A stretch of 64,000 bases of DNA from Neisseria sicca (lineage in GTDB: Bacteria > Pseudomonadota > Gammaproteobacteria > Burkholderiales > Neisseriaceae). The stretch's first letter is position 1. Each line of letters opens with the position of its first letter. The stretch lies in assembly GCF_003044565.1 (NCBI RefSeq), contig NZ_POXG01000001.1, positions 186,001 through 250,000 of the forward strand, in the 5' to 3' direction. Below are positions 9,381 through 18,848 of the stretch, in pieces. A program made the translations under genes and the position numbers. The notes below the pieces were generated by a model. It saw nothing but the letters and a program-made list of their open reading frames with translations. It searched no databases and was not told where the DNA came from.

Positions 9381-9983
9381 ATGACAACCAATGATTTTTG
9401 GAACATCATCGACCAAGCATGTCCTGATTCATGCGATATTGGAAAGTTCAACCAAAACTTGATGCGCTTATTGGAATCTTTGCCTGATGAAGATTTGTTG
9501 TACTTTCATTATTTCTTTGAGATGTACGAATGCACTGTCATTGCCGGTCCCAATAAATTAATCTGGCCTGCACTATCTTTAGTATACGGTGGTAGGCATG
9601 CATACAATACTTACGGTTTTGCCGACTGGTTGATTTTGCAAGGAAAAAGCAAATATCTTGCTGTTTTACACGATGCCGACCGGCTGTCTGATACCGAAGC
9701 TGCGCCAAACTATTGCAGTGGCAGCCTAAAGGGGCATGAACATGAATATCCCGAGCAGCGTTATTTAGCCAGTCGAATCTATTGCAAACGAAAATGTATC
9801 GGTATCCGTGCATTCAAGAAAATCGCCGACGAATTTGCGCAAAAGGCCAATATAGAATGGCAAGATGTTAGGCAGCGGGAATTAAACATCCCCACCCGTC
9901 AATACGACAGAGATTGGACACTGGAAGACCTTGCTGCAGTACTGCCGAATACTTATCGAAAATATATTATGTTTGAACACTAA
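9381..9983 (+). CDS. DUF4240-domain protein
   Basis: 200-residue soluble protein whose N-terminus (TTNDFWNIIDQA...LLESLPDEDLLYFHYFFEMYE) and FADWLILQGK segment match the DUF4240 family as I remember it. That family is of unknown function and common in accessory and toxin-immunity neighbourhoods. Start ATG 9381 (MTTNDFW) follows GGAACT; a start 12 bases upstream is also possible. No signal peptide or membrane segment. It lies between the WGR gene and a DUF6714-like gene, all on +, separated by short gaps. Confidence 0.7.
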   Translation: MTTNDFWNIIDQACPDSCDIGKFNQNLMRLLESLPDEDLLYFHYFFEMYECTVIAGPNKLIWPALSLVYGGRHAYNTYGFADWLILQGKSKYLAVLHDADRLSDTEAAPNYCSGSLKGHEHEYPEQRYLASRIYCKRKCIGIRAFKKIADEFAQKANIEWQDVRQRELNIPTRQYDRDWTLEDLAAVLPNTYRKYIMFEH

Positions 9984-10008
9984 ACATATATTTTCAGACG
10001 ACCTAACT

Positions 10009-10641
10009 ATGAAACATCAGCGTACCAACTCTGTAAGTACGATGCCTCCCAAGCGACTCATCAAGATACTTGGCTACCTGCGTGAATATGCTCAAAAGTG
10101 GAACGCAAGATACGAAGAAATCGCCGAGCAAGTCTGCCACGCATTTGCCGATACCAAGCTGAAAGACGGAATCGGAATATTGGAAGCCGACTGCGTGGAT
10201 GACTGGATGGATACCAATGATTCGGAACGTTGCCGCTATCGCGCTGAAGATGAACGGGATTATTGGGAAAATGTCCTTTTTCAAGGACACCAAATAGGAG
10301 AGATTCCGCGTTTTAATCCCTGCTCCGCCATCACATTTATGGATAGTATGGGTAGGCATTTCTCCCTGCCATATTACTTGCTTTGGGCATTACAAGACCC
10401 AGACGGTATAATTGCCGATACATTGGCTTATGCATTGGAGAACAGCTATTACACTGATGAACTGCTGCTCAACGCTGCTCAACAACGTGCTTTGTTGAAT
10501 GCAGTCCATTTTCTCGTGGAAATAACGGCAAATACCTACGATGACGGTTACTATTCGTGTATCAACAGTCCATGGCAGGCTGCATTTGAACATTTAAATC
10601 AAACTTTGTCAGATGCCAATATTTTGCCCGATAAAAAGTAA
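10009..10641 (+). CDS. DUF6714-like hypothetical protein
   Basis: 210-residue soluble acidic protein. The middle contains ADCVDDWMD and ENVLFQGHQIGEIPRF, followed by ITFMDSMGRHFSLPYYLLWALQ, a pattern I associate weakly with DUF6714. Function unknown. Start ATG 10009 lies right after an inverted DUS, with no strong ribosome site. An in-frame upstream extension to 9931 would overlap the previous gene and is not used. It is the third of the accessory genes inserted between gatC and gatA. Confidence 0.62.
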   Translation: MKHQRTNSVSTMPPKRLIKILGYLREYAQKWNARYEEIAEQVCHAFADTKLKDGIGILEADCVDDWMDTNDSERCRYRAEDERDYWENVLFQGHQIGEIPRFNPCSAITFMDSMGRHFSLPYYLLWALQDPDGIIADTLAYALENSYYTDELLLNAAQQRALLNAVHFLVEITANTYDDGYYSCINSPWQAAFEHLNQTLSDANILPDKK

Positions 10642-10771
10642 GCCTTTTAAAAGAACGTCGTCTGAAAGAACAAATACGTTTTTTAAGAGCAATTTTGAAG
10701 TATGCAGTGACAAGACAGTTCTGTTTCGCATACGAATAGAATAGATAAAAAGCACGAAGCAAAGGAATCTC

Positions 10772-11221
10772 ATGTCCACCGAGCAACAACAACTGCACTC
10801 CATCGCTGTTAACCATATCCAACACTGCTTCAGCCACATCAAGCAACAGGTCGAACAGGCAGGCAAAGAAGTTGCCGCGTATTATTTCTATTTGGTGGAC
10901 GACTTTTTTGCCGCAGGCAACGCCGCAATTACCCATCAGGATTTAGCAGCCTTTGCTGCCAAGCACAAGAAAGAATACAAAAATTGCACCATCCTGCAGG
11001 CGATTTGGGATGGTAGATGCACACTTTATGAAGACAAAACCGAAATCCAGAATGCTTCAGATGACTGGCTGGAAAACCAAAGCGAGCTCTACCAAGTTGC
11101 ATACCGTGGCATAGAAAATCTAGATGATGACGACACCTATCAGCAAAAACGCACCGAATACGAAACAGCCCTGATAGCCGCACTACAACAATGCGACCAA
11201 GAAGGTCTGTTCGGCATATGA
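10772..11221 (+). CDS. hypothetical soluble protein
   Basis: 149-residue acidic cytosolic protein, start ATG 10772 after AAAGGAATCTC, a good ribosome site. Gln- and Asp-rich, no membrane segments and no catalytic motif that I recognise. The C-terminus (YRGIENLDDDDTYQQKRTEYETALIAAL) is probably helical. It is the last of the accessory genes before gatA. Real by start signal and coding pattern; function not assignable from sequence. Confidence 0.65.
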   Translation: MSTEQQQLHSIAVNHIQHCFSHIKQQVEQAGKEVAAYYFYLVDDFFAAGNAAITHQDLAAFAAKHKKEYKNCTILQAIWDGRCTLYEDKTEIQNASDDWLENQSELYQVAYRGIENLDDDDTYQQKRTEYETALIAALQQCDQEGLFGI

Positions 11222-11380
11222 TGAAAATGACGAACAATCTCTGCTTTACCGTTCCGCCACGCAGCTCAACCCACCGGATACTTACCCAAAATTGATAGGT
11301 TGATGTTTTCAGACGACCCTGAAATCAGCCTACACCATTAAACTCTTTAAAATCCCACTTATTTAAACTAAAAGACTCTT

Positions 11381-12829
11381 ATGACCCAATACACCCTCAA
11401 ACAAGCCAGCCAACTGCTGCAATCCAAACAAATCTCCGCCGTCGAACTGGCAACCGAATACCTCGCCGCCATTGCTGCACAGAACCCGGCTATCAACGGC
11501 TACATCACTCTCGACCAAGACAAAACTCTCGCCGAAGCCCGTGCCGCCGATGCATGTATCGCGCAAGGCAACGCTACCGCACTCACCGGCGTACCCATCG
11601 CCTACAAAGACATTTTCTGTCAAACAGGTTGGCGCAGCGCGTGCAGCTCCAAAATGCTGGACAACTTTGTCTCCCCCTACACTGCCACCGTCGTCCAAAA
11701 CCTGCTTGACGAAGGCATGGTAACGCTCGGCCGTACCAATATGGACGAGTTTGCTATGGGGTCAACCAATGAAACCTCATTCTACGGCGCGACTAAAAAT
11801 CCGTGGAATCCCGAACACGTTCCTGGCGGTTCGTCCGGCGGCTCCGCAGCCGTTGTTGCAGCGCGTCTTGCTCCTGTCGCGCTCGGTTCCGATACCGGCG
11901 GCTCTATCCGCCAGCCTGCTTCACACTGCGGCATCACCGGCATCAAACCTACCTACGGCACAGTTTCCCGCTTCGGCATGGTTGCCTACGCCTCCAGTTT
12001 CGACCAAGCAGGCCCGATGGCGCAAACTGCCGAAGACTGCGCGATTTTGCTTAATGCAATGGCGAGCTTTGACGAGCGCGATTCCACCAGCTTAGAACGC
12101 AACAAAGAAGACTATACCCGCGATTTGGACAAACCGCTCAAAGGCATGAAAATCGGCCTGCCTAAAGAATATTTCGGCGAAGGCGCGGATGCCGATGTGC
12201 AGGCTGCTTTACAAAGCGTCATTGACCTTTTAAAAGCGCAAGGTGCGGAAACCATTGAAGTTTCCCTGCCCCAAACCGCCCTGTCCATCCCCGCTTACTA
12301 CGTCCTAGCTTCCGCCGAAGCCAGCACCAACCTTTCCCGCTACGACGGCGTACGCTACGGCCACCGCGCCGCCCAATTCGGCGACCTAGAAGAAATGTAC
12401 AGCAACACCCGCGCTGAAGGTTTCGGCAGCGAAGTCAAACGCCGCATCATGATTGGTACTTATGTGTTGTCGCACGGCTACTACGATGCCTATTACCTGA
12501 AAGCCCAAAAATTGCGCCGCCTTGTTTCTAATGATTTTCAGACGGCATTCGCGCAATGTGATTTCATCCTCGCCCCGACTGCGCCCACCGCCGCTCCCAA
12601 ACTCGGCAGCGACATCCACGATCCCGTGCAGATGTACCTTTCCGACATCTACACCATCGCTGTAAATTTGGCAGGTTTGCCAGCCTTGACATTGCCCGCA
12701 GGTTTCAGCAGCAGCGGACTACCCATTGGCGTGCAATTTATCGGCAACCACTTCTCCGAAGCCAAAATCCTTGGCGTAGCGCATCAAATACAGTTGGCGA
12801 GCGATTGGCATACAAAAGCACCCGCGTGA
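11381..12829 (+). CDS. gatA: Asp-tRNA(Asn)/Glu-tRNA(Gln) amidotransferase subunit A
   Basis: 482-residue amidase-signature enzyme that releases ammonia from glutamine for transamidation of Glu-tRNA(Gln) and Asp-tRNA(Asn). The Ser-cisSer-Lys catalytic triad region is intact: AYKDIFC supplies Lys, and [16 protein letters not shown] with [13 protein letters not shown] supplies the two serines. The C-terminal half ([28 protein letters not shown]) is typical. Full length. It stands 1.5 kb downstream of gatC with accessory genes between, and is followed at once by a strong hairpin carrying a DUS in its loop. Confidence 0.98.
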   Translation: MTQYTLKQASQLLQSKQISAVELATEYLAAIAAQNPAINGYITLDQDKTLAEARAADACIAQGNATALTGVPIAYKDIFCQTGWRSACSSKMLDNFVSPYTATVVQNLLDEGMVTLGRTNMDEFAMGSTNETSFYGATKNPWNPEHVPGGSSGGSAAVVAARLAPVALGSDTGGSIRQPASHCGITGIKPTYGTVSRFGMVAYASSFDQAGPMAQTAEDCAILLNAMASFDERDSTSLERNKEDYTRDLDKPLKGMKIGLPKEYFGEGADADVQAALQSVIDLLKAQGAETIEVSLPQTALSIPAYYVLASAEASTNLSRYDGVRYGHRAAQFGDLEEMYSNTRAEGFGSEVKRRIMIGTYVLSHGYYDAYYLKAQKLRRLVSNDFQTAFAQCDFILAPTAPTAAPKLGSDIHDPVQMYLSDIYTIAVNLAGLPALTLPAGFSSSGLPIGVQFIGNHFSEAKILGVAHQIQLASDWHTKAPA

Positions 12830-12831
12830 GG

Positions 12832-12876
12832 TTTACAGGTAGCCTTTGAGGTCGTCTGAAAAAGGCTACCTGTAAA
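12832..12876. terminator. 16-bp hairpin after gatA with DUS in loop
   Basis: TTTACAGGTAGCCTTT pairs with AAAGGCTACCTGTAAA (16 bp, perfect) around a loop containing AGGTCGTCTGAA. The arms resemble the Eikenella-type uptake word AGGCTACCTGAA rather than the local DUS. No long T-run follows, so it may be a weak terminator. Confidence 0.6.
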
Positions 12877-12915
12877 TAGTGGAATTCGTAGCATTATTGT
12901 TTTGAATCATTTTTT

Positions 12916-12927
12916 TTCAGGTAGCCT
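12916..12927 (-). repeat. foreign-dialect DUS (Eikenella-type)
   Basis: On the minus strand this 12-mer reads AGGCTACCTGAA, which matches, as I recall, the AG-eikDUS dialect exactly. It overlaps a + strand word AGGTAGCCTGAA (12919-12930) that is one base from the Kingella dialect. It lies just before the SUKH gene. Confidence 0.6.
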
Positions 12928-12933
12928 GAAGTA

Positions 12934-13353
12934 ATGTTCCAATTAAAAATTCCAGAAAACTACAGCAAACTACTCAAAAAATATGAAGGTCTGGATGGCA
13001 AACTCAAACAGGAGCAAGACCAATTTGGCTACGAATTGTTTACCGAAACCCATATTTTTTACAACTCAGACGAAATCCTAAAATATAGCCGCGAGCTACC
13101 CAAGGATTTCCCCACAGAGGAAGCTGAAGAATATGCCGACTACCAAAATCAAAACGCATACGATTTAGGCTATATCACTAATTTCTCGCAAATCCTCGTA
13201 TTCGGTGTTGATGGCAGCAATTGCCCGTTCTGCATGGACTTCTCAGAAAACAAAGAAATACCTCGCGTGATTTATTGGGATGACGGCGAACTGACATGGC
13301 GTGTTATTGCTAATTCATTAGAAGATTTTTTTAATTTATTTAATTGGTCATAA
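12934..13353 (+). CDS. SMI1/KNR4 (SUKH) family protein, likely immunity protein
   Basis: 139-residue cytosolic protein. The ending NFSQILVFGVDGSNCPFCMDFSENK...VIYWDDGELTWRVIANSLEDFFNLF has the layout of the SUKH superfamily, the largest family of immunity proteins against bacterial polymorphic toxins. The N-terminal helix-rich part (PENYSKLLKKYEGLDGKL) also fits. No toxin gene is adjacent. It starts seven bases after a foreign-dialect DUS, between gatA and gatB. Family call is fairly secure; the immunity role is inferred from the family. Confidence 0.72.
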   Translation: MFQLKIPENYSKLLKKYEGLDGKLKQEQDQFGYELFTETHIFYNSDEILKYSRELPKDFPTEEAEEYADYQNQNAYDLGYITNFSQILVFGVDGSNCPFCMDFSENKEIPRVIYWDDGELTWRVIANSLEDFFNLFNWS

Positions 13354-13403
13354 TTTAGACGGCAACTTTCCTGCAGTCTGAAACTAACAAAATCACAAAA
13401 ATA

Positions 13404-13847
13404 ATGGAATATTACGATTACTTTTCCCCAAAATTTTGGGAAGTCTTATGGCAAGCAGCGGGGCTGGAAATATACACAAACATTGTGCTATTTCTGCTGT
13501 TATGGCTTATCCTTTCTACACTTGTTACATACATTTTGTGGCGCAAACGCCCCAGATCACCACATTTTTGGCGAAAACATTTATTACTCAATAGCATTAT
13601 CTGCCTGCCTTTAAGTCTGTTTATCAACCTTGGTTACATAGTCATGAACTTTATCATGCCGGCTCGCAATCAAGCGGCATCTTATGGGCAATTGACGCTA
13701 CACCCTCTGGAACAAACATTTGTTACTTTATTTAATGTTATTTATTCCTACGAATGGTTGTTTCTAGTATCTGCTGTGGTTGCTGTGAATGTATTGCTAC
13801 TGGCTATTTGGCGTAAAAAGATTTTTAAACAATCAACGTTATCCTGA
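13404..13847 (+). CDS. small membrane protein, unknown
   Basis: 147-residue protein with about three membrane segments: residues 22-45 (IYTNIVLFLLLWLILSTLV), 59-83 and 115-138. The basic loop WRKRPRSPHFWRKH lies between the first two, giving a cytoplasmic loop by the positive-inside rule. No family recognised. It lies 50 bases after the SUKH gene, so the pair may be cotranscribed. Small membrane proteins often accompany immunity genes, but that is only context. Confidence 0.62.
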   Translation: MEYYDYFSPKFWEVLWQAAGLEIYTNIVLFLLLWLILSTLVTYILWRKRPRSPHFWRKHLLLNSIICLPLSLFINLGYIVMNFIMPARNQAASYGQLTLHPLEQTFVTLFNVIYSYEWLFLVSAVVAVNVLLLAIWRKKIFKQSTLS

Positions 13848-13942
13848 ATACAAACAGGTTTCTATGTATTTTAAAAACCTGCCCAATGAAAAATCAAATA
13901 TCCCCTATTTAAAACAACCCAAATTCAAAGGAAACTTAAACT

Positions 13943-15373
13943 ATGACTTGGGAAACCGTAATCGGCTTGGAAATCCACGTCCAGCTCAACACCCAATCCA
14001 AAATCTTCAGCGGCGCATCGACCGCATTCGGTGCGGAACCCAATGCGCACGCCAGCGTAGTGGAATGCGCACTGCCGGGCGTGCTGCCGGTAATGAACCG
14101 CGAAGTCGTTGAAAAAGCCATCAAATTGGGCTTGGCTTTGGATGCGAAAATCAATCAGAAAAACGTGTTCGACCGCAAAAACTACTTCTATCCTGATTTG
14201 CCAAAAGGCTATCAAATCAGCCAGTTGGATTTACCGATTGTCGAACACGGCAAACTGGAAATCGTGGTCGGCGACGATGTGAAAACCATCAATGTAACCC
14301 GCGCGCACATGGAAGAAGATGCGGGCAAATCCGTGCATGAAGGCTTGAACGGCGCGACCGGTATTGACTTGAACCGTGCTGGTACGCCGCTGTTGGAAGT
14401 GGTCTCCGAACCTGAAATGCGTTCCGCCGCCGAAGCCGTTGCCTACGCCAAAGCTCTACACAGCTTGGTAACCTGGCTGGACATCTGCGACGGCAATATG
14501 GCGGAAGGTTCGTTCCGCGTCGATGCCAACGTATCCGTGCGCCCGAAAGGTCAAGCGGAATTCGGCACGCGCCGCGAGATTAAAAACCTCAATTCCTTCC
14601 GCTTCTTGGAGCAGGCGATTAATTACGAAGTGGAAGCGCAAATCGAGATTTTGGAAGACGGCGGCAAAGTACAGCAGGCAACCATGTTGTTTGACCCGGA
14701 AAAGGGCGAAACCCGCGTGATGCGTTTGAAAGAAGACGCGCACGACTACCGCTACTTCCCCGACCCGGATTTGCTGCCCGTCATTATTTCAGACGACCGG
14801 TTGCAAAAAGCCAAAGCAGAAATGCCCGAGCTGCCGAAAGAAATGTCGGCGCGTTTCGTAGCAGACTACGGCGTGAGCGACTACGATGCGCACCTGCTCA
14901 CCGCCAGCCGCGTGCAGGCTGCCTATTTTGAAGAAGCCGCCAAAGCCAGTGGACAAGGCAAGCTGACTGCCAATTGGATGAACGGCGAACTCGCTGCTAC
15001 GCTGAACAAAGAAGGCATGGAACTTGCCGACAGCCCAATTACCGCTCCGCGCCTTGCCGCTCTGGTAGGCAAAATCGCCGACGGCACATTAAGCAGCAAA
15101 TTGGCGAAAAAAGCCTTTGAAGCCATGTGGGCAGAACCCGAAGCTACCATCGCCGAAATCATCGAAAAACACGGCTTGCAACAGATGACCGATACCGGCG
15201 CGATTGAAGCTATGGTGGATGAAGTGCTGGCAAACAATGCCAAAGCCGTGGAACAGTTCAAATCCGGCAACGAAAAAGCCCTGAATGCGATTGTGGGACA
15301 AGTGATGAAGGCTAGTAAAGGCAAAGCGAATCCCGCGCAGGTGCAGGAATTGATTAAAGCGAAATTGGCTTAA
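13943..15373 (+). CDS. gatB: Asp-tRNA(Asn)/Glu-tRNA(Gln) amidotransferase subunit B
   Basis: 476-residue GatB, the subunit that binds tRNA and activates the mischarged aminoacyl end with ATP before amidation. Signatures: start [50 protein letters not shown], and [16 protein letters not shown]. The C-terminal YqeY-like tail ([26 protein letters not shown]) is complete. AAAGGAAAC precedes the ATG. It completes the gatCAB set although the three genes are spread over 7.2 kb. Confidence 0.98.
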   Translation: MTWETVIGLEIHVQLNTQSKIFSGASTAFGAEPNAHASVVECALPGVLPVMNREVVEKAIKLGLALDAKINQKNVFDRKNYFYPDLPKGYQISQLDLPIVEHGKLEIVVGDDVKTINVTRAHMEEDAGKSVHEGLNGATGIDLNRAGTPLLEVVSEPEMRSAAEAVAYAKALHSLVTWLDICDGNMAEGSFRVDANVSVRPKGQAEFGTRREIKNLNSFRFLEQAINYEVEAQIEILEDGGKVQQATMLFDPEKGETRVMRLKEDAHDYRYFPDPDLLPVIISDDRLQKAKAEMPELPKEMSARFVADYGVSDYDAHLLTASRVQAAYFEEAAKASGQGKLTANWMNGELAATLNKEGMELADSPITAPRLAALVGKIADGTLSSKLAKKAFEAMWAEPEATIAEIIEKHGLQQMTDTGAIEAMVDEVLANNAKAVEQFKSGNEKALNAIVGQVMKASKGKANPAQVQELIKAKLA

Positions 15374-15380
15374 GTAAGAT

Positions 15381-15424
15381 AAAGGCTGTCTGAAAACGGT
15401 AAAATGGTTTTCAGGCAGCCTTTA
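15381..15424. terminator. inverted DUS-like hairpin after gatB (Simonsiella-type arms)
   Basis: AAAGGCTGTCTGAAAAC pairs with GTTTTCAGGCAGCCTTT. The right arm read in reverse is AGGCTGCCTGAA, the Simonsiella-type DUS dialect as I recall it; the left arm differs by one base. It is positioned as the gatB terminator. Confidence 0.65.
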
Positions 15425-15565
15425 AGCCAACTAGAATCGGTAATTTAAGCTGATAAATTCAACAACACTTTCATGCAACCTTTCCTAATATTAGGTCCTG
15501 TCCCAATTTAATGCGCTAACAATCTTGGTAGATATTAAAATTATTGAATTAAACAAGGATAAAAC

Positions 15566-16249
15566 ATGACCGAGCAAGAATACCGCGAAACTTTCTCCGA
15601 AGACCAATCCGTCGGCTGGGATGCTATCGATGCCAAACTCGAAAAGCTTTACGGCAACACCAAGCTGCGTCATTACGGCAGTATCGTCAAATACTGTATT
15701 GGCGGAGAAGACCCGCTGGACGGCATCAGTATCTACGATTGCAAAGAACAAACACCACACCGCCACATCATCTCCTACGGCATGAGCGAACTTTACTTTT
15801 CTCCGGAAAGCGCTGATGCCGAATTCAGCAAATGGGGCTTTGAATTTACCTTCCGTATTACCCCCTACAAACTTGACCCCGATTCGAACCACGGCACGCC
15901 GCACGAACCATTTTGGGCTATCAATCTGATGAATAACTTAGCCCGCTATGTTTTTGAGAGCAAAAAATGGTTCGAACCCTACCACTTTATTCCTACCAAC
16001 AGTCCTATTCGAAGTGATACTGAAACCGCTCTGGTCGGTATCGCTTTTGTTCCTGATCCCAAACTGCCCGCTATTGACACACCGAATGGCAAAGTTGATT
16101 TTCTGCAGATGGTTGGTCTGACTCAATCCGAGCTGGATTGGTTGTGGCAAGAACCTTCAACCGCCCGCTGCAAAGAGCTGATCGACAAAATGCGTGTTGA
16201 CAATCCCCTTCTGATAACGGATTTGGCGCGTACACGCAGTTATGTATAG
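15566..16249 (+). CDS. suppressor-of-fused (SuFu) domain protein, likely immunity protein
   Basis: 227-residue cytosolic protein of the SuFu family. Matching segments are HIISYGMSELYFSPESADAEFSKWGFEFTFRI, FWAINLMNNLARYVFE and the typical ending NPLLITDLARTRSYV. In bacteria SuFu proteins are a known immunity family in polymorphic toxin systems. AAGGATAAAAC precedes the ATG at 15566. The same reading frame continues 3' of the TAG for 83 codons to another stop (see next entry), which may be decay of a former extension or of a neighbouring gene. No toxin is adjacent. Confidence 0.78.
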   Translation: MTEQEYRETFSEDQSVGWDAIDAKLEKLYGNTKLRHYGSIVKYCIGGEDPLDGISIYDCKEQTPHRHIISYGMSELYFSPESADAEFSKWGFEFTFRITPYKLDPDSNHGTPHEPFWAINLMNNLARYVFESKKWFEPYHFIPTNSPIRSDTETALVGIAFVPDPKLPAIDTPNGKVDFLQMVGLTQSELDWLWQEPSTARCKELIDKMRVDNPLLITDLARTRSYV

Positions 16250-16570
16250 CCACCTATACGCTTTTATCAATCAAATACCGCTTTTCATCTTGAACAGTTC
16301 GCGAATCCCAACGCTACTCCGCTTTCAGACGACGTCAGGTTGAGACTAAATGCCAATAATTTGGATACGTTGGAAAAGGGGCATTTGATTGGGAATGGGA
16401 TGAAGATAAGCGTAGATGAATTGGGGAAAAAAGTTTTAGAACACATCGGTAAGAATGAACCGTTATTGTTGAAAAATCTACTGGTTAACTTCAATTAGGG
16501 AGAACATGAAGAAGTTAGGAAGTTGATTGGAGAGTTGATTAGGGTAGATTTTATTCAAATGAAAGACTAG
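16250..16570 (+). pseudogene. coding-like remnant in frame with the SuFu gene
   Basis: After the SuFu stop the same frame stays open for 82 codons to a TAG at 16496-16498, then for another 23 codons to a TAG at 16568-16570. The part from about 16331 looks protein-like (LRLNANNLDTLEKGHLIGNG, then DELGKKVLEHIGKNEPLLLK, then GEHEEVRKLIGELIRVDFIQ). A CAG to TAG change at 16496 would explain the inner stop. There is no start codon with a ribosome site, and the family is not recognised. It is most likely the 3' end of a degraded accessory gene. Confidence 0.45.
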
Positions 16571-16573
16571 GCT

Positions 16574-16783
16574 ATGAAATCAAAATTTGTGTATAAGTTA
16601 CTGGTAATTTCAAAGTACCTGTATATTTTAATTTGTATATCAATACCGATCGTTTTTATTTATGAAAGTTACCAAAGAGATAATGTTGATTTTATGATTT
16701 ATATTCATGCTTTTATTATTTTTTCCATATTGGGTGTATTGACTCAATATTCTACGTCTAATTTTTTTGAAAAGGAAAAATAA
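16574..16783 (+). CDS. small two-segment membrane protein, unknown
   Basis: 69-residue AT-rich ORF with two hydrophobic stretches, residues 9-29 (LLVISKYLYILICISIPIVF) and 40-58. The start has only a weak ribosome site (AGGCT directly before the ATG). It lies just after the degraded ORF and could be a cotranscribed accessory membrane peptide. No family recognised; it may be a relic. Confidence 0.42.
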   Translation: MKSKFVYKLLVISKYLYILICISIPIVFIYESYQRDNVDFMIYIHAFIIFSILGVLTQYSTSNFFEKEK

Positions 16784-16784
16784 C

Positions 16785-16906
16785 ATGATTGAACTATTTC
16801 CCGTTGAAACCGAAATTGCAAAATGTCTTCTTCGGAGCATTTTCTGAAAATTGCCAAAATCATGGTTTTGTGGGCTGCATTGTTGGGAATGTGCATGGAC
16901 GGCTGA
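16785..16906 (+). pseudogene. frameshifted small ORF
   Basis: An ATG with a strong ribosome site (AAAGGAAAAATAAC) opens MIELFPVETEIAK, which stops at 16847. A second frame from 16823 (MSSSEHFLKIAKIMVLWAALL) runs to 16906. Joining the two needs one frameshift near 16822. Further coding-like text continues to about 17010 with no clear gene. It is probably a decayed gene of the accessory cluster. Confidence 0.3.
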
Positions 16907-17066
16907 ATTGAACGAGGATGATGCGGGTGACTGTACTGCTGAACAAAGAACAGCAACCGATGAACCTGAAAATGATTCATCTGTTTTTAGTCAGTCTTGC
17001 CATGCCATCTGAAAACAAAGCTTGGTTTTCAGCCGACCTTAAAGCCATTACAAATCAAGGAATAAG

Positions 17067-17690
17067 ATGAAAATAATATTACCCGCAGTGCTATTGCTGG
17101 CAACAGCTTCCTCATTTGCAAAGAATCACGACAATCAGCCTTTTACTCCTCAAACAGTACAGGATGTATTGCATTGCAAGGTGTCATCGTTGGATTTTTC
17201 GCTTTGGATTCCGGAAAATTTCACCGGCTATCTTGATCCAAATGAACGTGCAGGAGAAAATGTGGGACGTTTTGTCAATGAAATCGACAATATTACTTAC
17301 CGTTACCGCTTGCCATTTAAGGTGCGTCTTGCCAACCCCTTAGATGGAAAAGAAGTAGAAGGGCAGTATGTCGCTATTCGCAACAATGCTATCTATTTGG
17401 AAATTGATTGGACACGATATCCCAAATTGCATTCACTATACCGTCAGAAATATCAGGAAGACCTTCAAGAGCTGACGCAACAGCTAATGGGACAAGATAT
17501 CACTTCCAAAATGACACCTAAAAAACTGGATACATTGGGCTATGATGTGCCTGCTGTCGAAAAATCGATAACAGATCCCAATAAAAAATCTAAGATATGG
17601 AAATATTTTGGCTTTGCTGCTGTCTTTAAAGCAGATGTACTAAGGGGTGATTCAGATAAGGGCTATATCGGCTGCCGTTATCCGTTGTAG
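17067..17690 (+). CDS. secreted hypothetical protein
   Basis: 207-residue protein with a cleavable signal peptide (MKIILPAVLLLATASSFA, cleavage after SFA). The mature part is soluble with two cysteines near the ends (VLHCKVSS and YIGCRYPL), which could form a disulfide in the periplasm. AAGGAATAAG precedes the ATG at 17067. Family not recognised. A DUS hairpin follows the stop. Confidence 0.65.
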   Translation: MKIILPAVLLLATASSFAKNHDNQPFTPQTVQDVLHCKVSSLDFSLWIPENFTGYLDPNERAGENVGRFVNEIDNITYRYRLPFKVRLANPLDGKEVEGQYVAIRNNAIYLEIDWTRYPKLHSLYRQKYQEDLQELTQQLMGQDITSKMTPKKLDTLGYDVPAVEKSITDPNKKSKIWKYFGFAAVFKADVLRGDSDKGYIGCRYPL

Positions 17691-17708
17691 ACTGTCTTCC
17701 AAAAACGG

Positions 17709-17744
17709 GGGTCGTCTGAAAGTTGATTTTTCAGACGACCTTTT
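17709..17744. terminator. inverted-DUS terminator
   Basis: GGTCGTCTGAAA and TTTCAGACGACC with a 9-base loop followed by TTTT on +. It ends the secreted-protein gene. Confidence 0.7.
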
Positions 17745-17773
17745 AACTTAATCTATTCAAACCACACCAAGCC

Positions 17774-18781
17774 ATGACCCACACCATTACCCTACCCGAC
17801 CAAACCACCTTCACCGCCAACGATGGCGAAACTGTTTTAGCCGCTGCCGCCCGTCAAAACCTCAATCTGCCCCATTCCTGCAAAAGCGGTGTCTGCGGAC
17901 AATGCAAAGCCGAACTGGTCAGCGGCGATATTCAAATGGGCGAACACTCGGAACAGGCTTTGTCCGAAGCAGAAAAAGCGCAAGGCAAGATTTTGATGTG
18001 CTGCACCACTACACAAAGCGACATCAGCATCAACATCCCCGGTTACAACGCCAACGCCCTCCCCGTCCGCACCCTGCCCGCCCGTATCGAAAGCATGGTT
18101 TTCAAACACGATGTCGCCCTCCTGAAACTTGCCCTGCCCAAAGCCCCGCCGTTTGCCTTCTACGCCGGGCAATACATTGATTTACTGCTGCCGGGCAACG
18201 TCAGCCGCAGCTACTCCATCGCCAATTCGCCCGACCAAGAAGGCATTTTGGAACTGCACATCCGCAGGCGCGAAAATGGCGTCTGTTCGGAAATGATTTT
18301 CGGCAGCGAACCCAAAGTCAAAGAAAAAGGCATTGTTCGCATCAAAGGCCCGCTCGGTTCGTTTACCTTGCAAGAAGACAGCGGCAAACCGATCATCCTG
18401 CTAGCAACCGGTACAGGCTATGCACCCATCCGCAGCATCCTGCTCGACCTTATCCGCCAAGACAGCAACCGCGCCGTCCATCTTTACTGGGGCGCGCGTC
18501 ATCAAGATGATTTGTACGCCCTCGAAGAAGCGCAAGAGCTGACAGGTCGTCTGAAAAACGCCCGCTTCACTCCCGTCCTTTCAAAAGCCGATGAGGGCTG
18601 GCAAGGCGAAAAAGGATACGTCCAAACCGCCGTCCAGAAAGATTATCCCGATTTGAGCGGCTACGAAGTTTATGCCTGCGGCTCTGTCGCCATGATCGAA
18701 AGCGCGAAATCCGTGTTGGCTGCACAATGCAGCCTGCCTGAAACAGCCTTCTATTCGGACGCATTCTCGCCGGCGCAATAA
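17774..18781 (+). CDS. 2Fe-2S ferredoxin / FAD-NAD(P) oxidoreductase fusion
   Basis: 335-residue reductase of the plant-type ferredoxin-reductase class, often annotated AscD-like (CDP-6-deoxy-glucoseen reductase). The N-terminal ferredoxin domain holds CKSGVCGQC plus a later Cys (MCCTTT), giving CxxxxCxxC...C for a 2Fe-2S cluster. The FAD-binding motif RSYSIANSP and the NAD(P)-binding GTGYAPIRSILLD and YACGSVAMIESAKSVL follow. The real electron acceptor in Neisseria is unknown; the sugar-reductase name is only by homology. A DUS lies inside the coding sequence near 18545. Confidence 0.88.
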   Translation: MTHTITLPDQTTFTANDGETVLAAAARQNLNLPHSCKSGVCGQCKAELVSGDIQMGEHSEQALSEAEKAQGKILMCCTTTQSDISINIPGYNANALPVRTLPARIESMVFKHDVALLKLALPKAPPFAFYAGQYIDLLLPGNVSRSYSIANSPDQEGILELHIRRRENGVCSEMIFGSEPKVKEKGIVRIKGPLGSFTLQEDSGKPIILLATGTGYAPIRSILLDLIRQDSNRAVHLYWGARHQDDLYALEEAQELTGRLKNARFTPVLSKADEGWQGEKGYVQTAVQKDYPDLSGYEVYACGSVAMIESAKSVLAAQCSLPETAFYSDAFSPAQ

Positions 18782-18848
18782 ATATATCCGCGCCAACCTA
18801 AACCTGCCGCAACCGAAAAAGGCTTAGAAACAGAGTTGTCTTAAAAAA

